A stretch of 64,000 nt of DNA from Helochares maculicollis (Eukaryota; Arthropoda; Insecta; Coleoptera; Hydrophilidae): assembly GCA_033557835.1 (NCBI GenBank), contig JAWQRO010000011.1:1-64000 (forward strand). The letters run 5' to 3'. Shown in pieces: positions 50,957-61,200 of this stretch (positions are counted from its first letter, which is position 1; each line of letters begins with the position of its first letter). The notes under the pieces were generated by a model. The model had not been told where the DNA came from. It was given only the letters and a program-made list of their open reading frames with translations, and searched no databases. The position numbers were made by a program, and so were the translations under genes.

Positions 50957-51067
50957 TATATTGGCAGAAATACCTCATTTACACGAAAATCTGGCAGTAA
51001 CTACTCGTTCAGACGACAATCCGGCAGAAATTGCGCGTTTAAACGAAAATCCTGCATACAGAACTAC
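50957..51067. repeat. Short tandem repeat, 30-nt unit
   Basis: Three diverged units of about 30 nt lie at 50975-51004, 51005-51034 and 51035-51067, each with the pattern TCrTTyAnACGAmAATCyGGCAG followed by about ten bases. A partial unit precedes them. One frame gives a ten-residue repeat (SFTRKSGSNY, SFRRQSGRNC, AFKRKSCIQNY), probably by chance. Confidence 0.6.
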
Positions 51068-51599
51068 TCCAAGTGCAAATTCTTTAAAGAGAAATCTTCA
51101 ATAAAGCTACTCTTCAAATTGCAACTCCCCAGAAAGCGATTCACATATTAACCGTATTAAGGCTATTTACTTGAAGAATCAAGAGTCTCTCGATTGAAAG
51201 TATTCTATCTGGGAATTTGTTTGCTGAATATCGGCCAGGATCGGGTCTGTTTAAAATAAGTTCTCAAGAAGCAATCCTCTTGAAATAATTCCTGTAGATA
51301 GGAATCTTGTGGAAAACAATCTTATAGGCAGATATTTTCCAAGGCCGAATTATTTAAGAAGAAATTTCCAAAAACTCTAGTCTTTCGATTATAGCTCTGT
51401 AAAAAGCAATTCATCACATATTTGTAGTTTCGAAGGTGAGTTAGTTGTAAAATTCAGAATGCACGTAGAAATTTATTTTTGTCTAGAGTAGTTACGGAAC
51501 AGATAGGAGAGAACCAATTTGAGTTCTCCCAATATTATGCAGGCAACTGACAATTCGGTCAGACTCAAAGGTCAATAATGATGAACTAAAGATCTCCAT

Positions 51600-52240
51600 T
51601 AAATCTGACCCATCTCAGAGTGGCTATGAATTCTCATTCTAACTCAAACCGAAAAATTAGATGTGTTCCACATAAACTGAACGAAAGAGAAAAAAAATCC
51701 AGACTTGCAAGTTTGAATCAATTCGTCAGCTCTGATGAGAAGTAGATTCAATTCAGCATTTTTAAACCTTTAGCGCGTTGGTTAGGCAAAGATGAATCTC
51801 TACAGCATGCTGCATAACTGATGGTGAGCGTTTGGTCAAGAGATCGACTGCCCTCTTGCTGCATGATAACAGTAAGCCACATGCTGCGCAAGTTACTGTG
51901 GCAAAACTCTGAAATTGGAGTTGCAACGTCTCCATCATCCTCCATACTCACCAGACTTAGGTCTTACTGATACACTTCTTACGCAATTAAGACAACTTTT
52001 CAATGAGAAACCAATAAAATTCTGATAATGCCGCAAAACAGTCTTTCCCGGAACTCATTGACTCTTGCCTGCCATGGTTTTACGTCATCGCACTGGACAT
52101 CCACCAGCTTAAATAGCAAAAGTGTGTAGATTGTATGGGTGTATACTTTGATGAGTAAAATAACTTCAGACATTTGCAAGTTATCAACCAACTGTCTACA
52201 AACTTTAAACTTGACAACCTAATACCCTGGAAAAAAACAA
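51600..52240 (+). pseudogene. Decayed mariner transposase, C-terminal two thirds
   Basis: Shifting + strand frames follow a mariner transposase in order: 'CVPHKLNERE' near 51,664; a degraded first-Asp block 'VSSDEK' near 51,727; 'RWLGKDES' near 51,776; 'MVSVWSRDR' near 51,820; LHDNSKPHAAQVTVAKL with the second Asp at about 51,860; HHPPYSPDL near 51,933; and a C-terminal 'QKCVDCMGVYFDE' near 52,115. These correspond to known mariner blocks (WVPHEL, TCDEKW, QWLxKDE, HDNARPHxA, HPPYSPDL, WxKCIxxxGxYF). Many frame breaks. A possible right end ('caaactttaaacttgacaac', about 52,200) was not paired with a left end. Confidence 0.68.
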
Positions 52241-52526
52241 ATAAAGCTGCATCGCAAAAACGTCCCCAGTGCCCTTCGTACAGGTGAGAACTCGTTCAGA
52301 ATGTGTTGATTTAGGTGGAAGAATTCACATATGTATGGGAGAAGGAAATATACGGTCGAAATTAGGCGTTCCTCGGCGGCGGAACATGGCTATGTTGAAA
52401 CAAGGCTTAGCGCGATCCACAACAGACACGACCTGTATGTCAAATGCCAAATAAAGAAAATAATGGCTGCAAACTGCGTAAGCAGAAGGAAAATAAATGA
52501 AAATGCCTCAGGCATAACAATAACAT

Positions 52527-52831
52527 ATTGCCAATAAAGGCGGATTTTTAAAAGGAGCAGATCTTTATTGGCAATAAAAAACGTGATATTTTAAATCACG
52601 CCGATCGAACGGCGGAGTTGCGTTTCCAGAGCTGCATCAAGATGTTCCGTTATCCATTTCGAATGCGGGTCTATATAATTGATGTAGTTGGTGCAGCAAA
52701 TAACCAACACATACAGACAGACAGACTTTCCAGGTATTTAACGATGCAACAACTACAGAGAACTCGACGTCGGACACGCCCAGGCAGTGTGGGCGTCTAT
52801 AAAGGCGAGGCAGCCAAAGCGACCGGTCGCT
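52527..52831. promoter_or_regulatory. Cluster of hairpins and palindromes with a TATA-like box
   Basis: ATTGCCAATAAAG (52527-52539) pairs perfectly with CTTTATTGGCAAT (52563-52575). A second hairpin, CGTGAT...ATCACG, follows at about 52582-52600. Further on are the palindrome CGACGTCG (52765-52772), a 7-bp hairpin ACGCCCA...TGGGCGT (about 52776-52796), a TCTATAAAGG box just after it, and a perfect 14-bp palindrome AGCGACCGGTCGCT (52818-52831). The stretch is locally GC-rich. I do not recognise it as a known element. Confidence 0.4.
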
Positions 52832-54120
52832 AGGGTTACTGACACAGCTGTATCTGCTTATCACTTGGTTCACTCTGTGGAATCGCAGTTCTCCTTTAAT
52901 ATGCGCCATTGGTGTCTGCGCCACCTTAGTCAACTTGTGCCTGGAAGAAAGCCAAACACTTGGGCTCTATGTGCATATAAATAGATTAAATAAAAAAGTG
53001 GATGATGGATAGCACGCAACTACGACCAGTTTTTGTCTTTCATACGGATGGCTGCTTTAATTAGATTCGCGCACATCACAACGATTCTCCTAGTTTCGTA
53101 ACTGCCTACCTATTCCTTGTCCCCTATGTGGAACAATGAAATGTCGATGGTTTTAAAACATGGCTTATTTTAAATGTTCCCGCCGTAGGTAGGTCAGACT
53201 GCTGTATTACATTATATTCCGTTTAGACTTCTGAAGCCTGCTTTTACAGTAATTTAATAGGATCTACTTGCTAGATCATCAATCCGTGTCTACAATATCG
53301 TTGTTTCAATGATATTTATTATTCTTTCATGTTGAAATATCATCGACGAAAGAATTCGTTGATTCTATTTGCAGAAGGAAGTGAAAGGTATCTTCTAGCG
53401 CCGTTAACTATTTAACATAAAAGTTGATTTCCGCTGCATAATTTCAAGTAATTTAGTATTTCTTGTACGTGTTAATGATGCTAAATACGTTTACCAAGTA
53501 GATACGGTTTTAATATTTTAAATTCATTTTTAAAAATCGCTTGCTTGTAAGTGCTTTCTATGTTCGGAATCACCGTTCGTCTAAACAGAGTTCAATGTTG
53601 AATTATTTGGCGTGAATAATTACTTGCCACCTATGTCTCGTCATTTGAAATCTACAGAATTCATTTCAAAGCCGAGAGGAAGACGAAATTAATAACGAAG
53701 CCAATTTAGATTCGCGTAGGAAGTTGAAACAGAAAGATTGGAGTATCGGGAAATCAAGCGCGATATTAGTTTAGGATTTAATTTGTATTCGCTCGTTCTA
53801 AGTCGTTTACAATGTTGGGATTATTTCGGTGCAAAGATCCGCTTAATCTAAACTCGCCACTTCCAGGGAGCACATAAGGCAGATTCCGCACACTCGGCTT
53901 TCCGACATGCCGCTTTTCTTAACACTAGAATGCCCAAAAACAGTCATTACGATTGTTGCCTTATTTTATATCATTTGCACCCTAAATTCACGAACTGAAA
54001 GTTGGATAGATGTGATTCATTGGGATATCTTACCTAGACAAGTGTGGAGTACTCCGAAATGGAATCAAGGTTTGAATCATCATCTGAAGATGATTTAACC
54101 TTTCCCGGACAAACAAGAAA
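52832..54120. other. Noncoding stretch
   Basis: I see no convincing exon, RNA gene or mobile element here. Frames of about 60 codons occur, as expected by chance. Confidence 0.4.
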
Positions 54121-54410
54121 AAATTAAGCATTGAAGAAAACATTCTTAGAGCTTCTCTACTTCTTTCCTGAAGTTTTCTTAATTTCGGGGTAAGAAAATA
54201 AAAAATAAAACATGAATGAAAAGCTCAGAGCTTCGCTCCTAGCTTTTTAATCTTGTCTTCTTGAGTTTCTCCCAGCATTGAAGATAAAAATCAAGAATTT
54301 AAGAGGAAAAGTCTCGGACCGACGCTATGACCTTTTTAACTTTCTCTTGTAGTGATTTTTGTTTTAGGCGTTGAGCATAAAAATCAAAAATTGAATTGAA
54401 GAACAATTGA
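54121..54410. repeat. Diverged tandem repeat, about 95-145 bp units
   Basis: Three copies share 'gcattgaag/gcgttgagc' followed by 'ataaaaatcaa', and an 'agcttcgctcctagcttttta'-like middle part ending in a T/C-rich tract (anchors near 54,128, 54,275 and 54,368). They are diverged but collinear. Confidence 0.5.
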
Positions 54411-54884
54411 CCTAGGATTCATTTAAGTGACAATTTGTCAATTGTCTAATAAAATTGTTGGAAGGTTGGCATTATCAAGTCGCTTAGGGATGGCAGTTAA
54501 ACCATGTATTTTAATTTTATTTGACTGTGTATTTTATCCATTTAATGGATTTATATGTGTGAATTAATCATTATAAAAGGATATATTTAAAGGATAGCCT
54601 CTTGAAAGATTTAAAATACTTTACTTAGGATTATTTTAGAAATTTTTTGCGGTTGAATTTGCGTTGTGATCATTTTGACTAACTAAATTAAAACGAGGCT
54701 TAAAAACCGTATTGGCATCTCAAGTTTCTCGTACATTATTCACCGGTTGAAAGAAAAACTATTCGTGTTTTGATGCGGCTTATTGGGGATAAAAGCATCA
54801 CAAAGGTTCATAAGAAACCTATACAATCTTCTGTGCAAGAGTAATTACTTGTGTGCTCAAACAACAACGTAAACATTTAACCGA

Positions 54885-55060
54885 ATGAGTAAAATCGAGG
54901 GCACAGAACGAAGGAGAGAGGGGTTGCCAGGCAACAGTTATGGGGCTGAGAGGCGGCGCCGTCTAAAGCTGCCTAGCTTGGTTCATGGAGCTGACTGCTC
55001 CTCTGCTGGGGGTGGCTGGCGCGTGCGGATGTGTGGGCCGCAATATATGACATTGACAGT
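54885..55060. promoter_or_regulatory. GC-rich island with a consensus RFX X-box
   Basis: GTTGCCAGGCAAC at 54923-54935 fits the RFX X-box consensus (GTNRCC, 0-3 spacer bases, RGYAAC) exactly, with a one-base spacer. The surrounding 170 bp are GC-rich (for example GGCGGCGCCGTC) in AT-rich DNA. RFX X-boxes commonly mark promoters of ciliary genes in animals. No ciliary exon is visible nearby, so the target is unknown. The 99-codon frame 54885-55184 across it is not a recognisable protein. Confidence 0.45.
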
Positions 55061-57589
55061 TTCCATGGATACTAGAAGGAATAGAACGCTATGTCGGATT
55101 GTTTGTCTCACTGGTGTTGGTAAATGTGACCTCCCAGAGACTGTATCTTTTGATATAACCATAAATAAAATGGTTTGTAGCTAAGGATTCAAACAACATA
55201 AGGTAGACCGAAGACGTAATAATTGGAAAAGTAAATGATGAACGTTTATCTCTCAAATTGAAATGAATTCCGATTGAACCGTTAACAGGAGCAATCATGC
55301 GAACTATGTTGGCGTACCGCTACTTTCTCTGGCGTCTAACTGACTAATTACTTTGTGCAACATTATTACCTAGTCATGCAATTAGACGTACTATCTACTG
55401 GAATGGAAACACGACTACCATTGATCATATAAATTAACATGCTTTGTAAACCAATGAGCGATTTTTTCAATTGTTTTATTTTACCCAATTTCTCTTGCAA
55501 ATGCGCTCAAAGAGAATTTATATTGCTTAATATAAAATTACTACCCAGATGTCAGAATAAACGAAAACTAAATAGTTAATCAAAATAAAGCACGCAGGCG
55601 ATTCTGCAACGCTTCCAACTGACAAGGTCACCTTCAAGTCTACTGTATATTCTAACAATGCACCCAATTTCCCGTTCCAGCCAGTTCATTTTATTGTTCG
55701 CCTCATTCCGTTCCACTCGGCGGTTACACACATAATATTCTTTTTGTTTGAATGTGTGTGTATGCGAAGAATGTTATTTTGCTTTATTTAATGCGACTTT
55801 TTTGTTCTTGGAAACTTAAACAATTCTTATTGTTCTTTAATAACAACGAATTATTGGATTCTTGATTCCTTGTTGAGATACACGTACTTACTTCTTCAGA
55901 TCGCCATTTCTGGCCAATGAGATGTTTGTTTTTTTTTGGCAAATTCTATGTACTTATTATCAATCATTTCCGGGCGTATATTGCAATATCATGTGCTGTA
56001 AATGCGAATTTCTTCCACAACACTGCCCCATACAGTCATAATTTTTCCTTTAAAGCTACTTTAGATAGCGTTGACTACGTTGTAACCTTCCCGAAAAGAC
56101 ATGACCAATCAAGTGATTTAAAAGTTAACACCTCTACAATCCGGGTCTTGGCATATTTAAGCGTTCAAGAAATGGCTTTACAAATTATGTAAATTTAAGT
56201 ACTGCAAGCGACTTTTAATAATAATAAGTGGCTTTAAATTGTTGTTAGATAATCAACAAACAAAATGTTTGTCTTGTGTATGCAAGTATTTCCAGGAGAC
56301 TGCAAACATAGAATTGTGTATTTAAATAGTCATTTTCACAAATAAGTTTCATTACTTCATAATTGCAGTAAAAGTTTTCGATCTTGTGATTTACACTTCA
56401 AGCATCGCTTCGTCACGCCACGTCAAAATTTACTTGAATGGGTTTAATACCTAACATGACGTGACAGAATGGTGACTGACGGAAAGTGTGAATCCTTCTT
56501 AATTGATATTTAATGAACAATGAAATGAACTGTGACTTCCTTTTCTGTTTCACCGAACAAATGGAGCTCGCATTATTAAGAGCAGATGTGCATATTTTAT
56601 ATTTACGAAGTTGGGGTATATAGACGAGTAGCCTAGGAATAGGAGTTAATTAGTCGTGCGGTTCGCTGTTCGAAGAACCACTGTTTGGTTACTGTTTAAT
56701 TGTGATAAACAATTCATCATCCTCATAATCATATCCCGCTATTTCGAAGGATTAGCTTCTTAGTATATTTTTAATTTATAATTTGTATACACTTGTGCTG
56801 ACGTCTTCTTTTGCGATTTTAAGACTTACTACCGCCAGTATGGAGTTATCGGTATTTAACGTAATCCAATTCAGGATCTTTGAGACTTTTAAAATACCAC
56901 GCTACCACACTGCCGTTTAGGACTGCAAATTTTACCCTGCTGCAAAGGGTGCAAACCGGACATATTATCAAAGTATAGTGCCTTGTGTAATGTAATCTGG
57001 TTGATTGCTGGTAGGTCCTCGATTTTTGTGCGGCCACCCTGCATACTTTTTAATGAGTCGGAGTTCAACTACAGTCCAATAAAAGACATCTATGTTACAT
57101 TTATGTACGAGGGCTGTTCGACCTAACAAACAAAAGATTTTTTAGACTATCCACCTTGCAGTTCAAATAATTTAAGTCAGAGATTTCCAGTTTTTTAATA
57201 GGTTTTATCGAAATGAAAAATACGCGGTTATCGTAGATAACCTCACCCACTGATATAATTTTCGCTCAGCAAGCCATTTCTTTAGATTTGGGAAGTGAAC
57301 TCACTGGGATCCAAATCCAAATATAGGTCATGTAGGTTTGTGATAACAGTTCTAGACTTGTATGTATACGCAGCCTATTGTCGTAATGTTCTTTTTGTGC
57401 AAACGTGAGTTGCGTTATCAATTGATACAATAGTGCAGGCTAATACACCTTGGTGATAATCTTACCATGTTTTAATCGCTCAACCGTTTGGGCTGCTTTT
57501 TCTCTGGCTTGTAATTATGATTCCAAATATAATATAGGGTAATAAAACATCGACAAAAGTCAGCGAAATTGCGTCATAAAAGTTTAGAC
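55061..57589. other. Noncoding stretch
   Basis: I see no convincing exon here. 'acgagggctgttcga' near 57,109 resembles one type of mariner terminal repeat, but no body or partner end follows convincingly. Confidence 0.35.
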
Positions 57590-58260
57590 AATTTTGCGAT
57601 GTGTTTAGTTGCAATATTGGTCGACTATAAGCAAACGCAACACCCATCTCGCAAAAGGCCTCATCATAAACAGAACGTAAAATGGAATGAATAAGTTTTA
57701 TGATAGGTTCGCAATCCCAACAAGATCACTTTCAATCGGCGTTCATCTAACACAACTCCAACAACTACCGACCGACATTGCTGTTAATCGCCATGCACAA
57801 AAGACTAGCCGCCCAGGTGACGCTATTAAAAAAATAGGGTAGAGAAAATCATGGATGATTACCCAACAGAACTGCACACTCTACAGATCGATCATCATAT
57901 ATGCTTTACATACGGCAGAGCAAACAGCCCTAAAGACATAACGGCTTAATAAAGAATTGTACCTCGTCTCCTCAAGGTGTCTTTGAGGAGTGAAATTACT
58001 GTAGCATTGGCATCAAAACTAGTATCAGAAAATCTGAGAGTACTTCTAAAATTAGTCTTAGGAAAACAAAAGTTTAAGCAAAACACACATTCGAAGTAAA
58101 CAAGCGATTAACGTACGACGACTCGCTTTCTCCATTGATAAATTTTGATTAAGAAAGATCCATCCAAAGAGCAAAATTAGTTAAAAGGAATAAAATGGTT
58201 GGTGGATTGCGAAGATCGGACAATAAAGGCTGGGTATGAAAACCAATGAAGTCCAAACAT
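57590..58260 (+). pseudogene. Possible decayed LINE reverse-transcriptase remnant
   Basis: 'AILVDYKQT' near 57,614 recalls the 'xFVDFKQAFD' block and 'LYRSIIIYALHTAEQ' near 57,880 recalls the C-terminal 'LYKTLIRPVxxYGxETW' block of RTE-type reverse transcriptases. They are in the right order and at a plausible distance. Everything between is degraded. A perfect 8-bp hairpin (CTCCTCAA...TTGAGGAG) lies at 57968-57990. Confidence 0.4.
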
Positions 58261-61200
58261 AATAAATCAAGATAAGAAGAACTGCAACCAATACTTGAGA
58301 CTACCTGCGAACACAGAACCACACATTTGTGATTCCATCGACTATATTAAGCATTAATAATAGGCAAAAGTAGGCAAGAGTGGGCAAGACAATGAAACTT
58401 GAAAAACCTACAAGTGTTAGACAAAATATGTTACTTCTGAGAAGCAAAATACTAGCTAAGAAAATCAAAATTAAAATTTCTAAGATTTTAATAAAGCCAG
58501 TCGGTCACCCACAGCAATCAGCTGGAAGTAAACTTTAAAACACTGATACCAATATTAGTTCACCACATTAAACTCTAAAAAAACGCCTTAAGAATCGCAA
58601 CCATATCGTAAAGTGCTAAAAGTCTGAATGATGATACTGAGCGATAAGCAAGGTTTTAAAATGTAAATTACAGAACAATTATTTAACATAACACGCAATA
58701 TGAAAAGTGTTGATGACGTACAATAGTAAATAGTGTCTCCTACATATTTTAATTTTTTAAACGCGTTCGTTTGAATGAAGGCGGCGAAAGCACTTAAGTG
58801 AATAAAATCTAGCTGCGTTCATTGTTCTATGTAAACAAATTATTTATGTATATTCGCAGACGAGAGTGTATCTTTTATTTAATGGCTCTACGAATCGAGG
58901 TCAGAGATAATACCCTAATAAATATTTAATAACAGTTGGTGATCGCTAAAAATAAATGCGAGAAATTTAGGTGTAATCCGCTTGGCAATTCGGTTGTTTC
59001 CTATTTATAACTCCTTGTATAAATACACCTACCATCGCGTCGTTTATTTCTCCGCTGCATTTTTAAACTTGTCCGGGAGTATTTCTGGCAGATACCATTC
59101 ACGAAAATATTTATATGAACTACAAACGTGACCCCCATTTTGAAAACATTTCAACGCAATCTCGTTAAACCATAATAAACAAGAGTTTATCGGAAAATAT
59201 AGAAAGAAAAGTGATATACAGTCCACAAACAAACAAGATAACGACGTTCTTTTGAGTAAGAGTCAGACAGTCGTATAAACAATATAATTACAATGGAGTT
59301 ATTGATATTGAATAAAATTGTGAAGTACCGGAACTCATACAGATCTGTAAGAATCTGCCTTCTGTGATCTAGTTTAAAAGATGATATAAATCGCAACTGG
59401 CTACAAAACGATCCAGGTATCGTTCTCACCTTTTATTAGCCTGTTTGTCTGTTCCCTAACCGACCGTTTCTTGCAATACGAGTGTTATTCACACACCTAT
59501 AAATCCTAGGCAAGTTTTTCTAAATGTTCTTTTACTTCAGCTTAATCAACTAAAATATTTTGGTAGTTAACCCATGGATACATTTGTATATTATAGGTTA
59601 CCAAACGCTAAAGGTTTTTTCTCGAATTGTGTAAAAATAATTTTTGAACTTCTAAATTTGTTATGCAAATCAAAAATTTTCAATGCCAGGAATATTATTG
59701 TTATCTACAACAATTTGTACAGAATACGGTTAAGATATTTTCGATTTGTTTCTCCTATGCAAGTACAAAACAAAAATAATCCACCTTTCCAACAATTGAT
59801 TTTTGTATCAACATTTCCATTTTAATGGTATTTCTGCAAAAGTACTCATTTACATTTAGCATCAAAAGGCGTTTAATTATAGGCTTTGCACTGTCGTAGC
59901 GCTAGTACTATAAAATATATTCAACAACAAACAAGATAACGACGATATTAAAGTGTGTATATTAAGACAGATAAAAATCTACATTAAATAAATACATAAT
60001 GCAGATAATATTGAGAATGTCTGAACTGGAACAACAAAGATATGGAAGTGCAGCAATAAATTATCTGAATGATGTTTATGAAATCCTTTGAGCAAGCAAC
60101 TTCCTCGGCTGTTTTTGCCTGCAAGTTTTATTTTTAACTCCTCGGTTCGAGTAAGGTCACAAAGAAGCCGACTGTACGCTGAAACTGTAATTAAATCGCT
60201 TTTAACAGTTGAGCAAACAAGTTTGTGTTATGTTTAAATTTGGACACAAAATTCATTTGCTAAACAAGCAGACGGGTACTGATATTGACAATGTGCCGTG
60301 ATTATAAATAAGCTCGCAAATTTTGCCGAAATGATAATACATATTCAAAGCTCTAAATCAAAAATTTAACATTGGGCTAATAATAAATGTGTCAATATAA
60401 CAAACGGCCTCCGATATTCAATAATCTCTATGCACTTCATATTCCAACTAGTTAATCGCTTATAAGTCAGATAGATACAAGAAATATAAATAGATGACCT
60501 GTGCGAATTAACATAATGTTTTTAGCAAATTTCCTTAATTGCGAAACGTTATCCTATAAATTATTTATGACACGTAGTGCTTGTTTGTTTATCACGTCTA
60601 TTGCTCGTTCTAAAAAGTAATATTTAGCACTATGTATGTAAATACATATTGTTTTGTTTATTTTAGAGCTTAGCAAAACTAATTTGTTACAACTTGAACA
60701 CGTCTTTACGCAGTATCATTTGAGATAATTACTAAAGATGACTGTTTTATTTTTACAATTTTTGCTCAGATTACGTTTATCAACATCCAGACATAATTGT
60801 AACGACAGCAATAACAATTACTCTCGTCGCTAACACAAATATACTTATCTAGTGTAGAAAATGAAAAGACAGGATTTGCAAAATTAAAAGAAATCCATGC
60901 AATTATAAATCCTCTTAAGTTTACATCAAAGCAGGTTTTTAACTTTATGTACGGCGAGTGCTTAAAAACAGAAATAATATTTAAAAAGACGAATTAATTT
61001 TATACAAAGCCATTTTGTAAAGAGAAAGCAAGAGAACATCAGCGGATAACTGTGAAAGGCATTTAAAGGTCAAACAGTATTTGGATTTTTTTCGTGGCGT
61101 ATAAAAGAGATGGCGATAAAAGTTAATAAGTTACGTAAGATGTTCTTTAAGATAAAAGTGTGTATTGGGATGGATCACCTGTCTTCTTTTGAGAATGCGG

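Noticed and set aside
52637..52933. 98-codon minus-strand and overlapping + strand frames
   Set aside because: They overlap antisense, match no family, and sit in a palindrome-rich, GC-rich patch.
57100..57130. 'acgagggctgttcga' as a mariner terminal repeat
   Set aside because: No convincing transposase body or opposite end was found.
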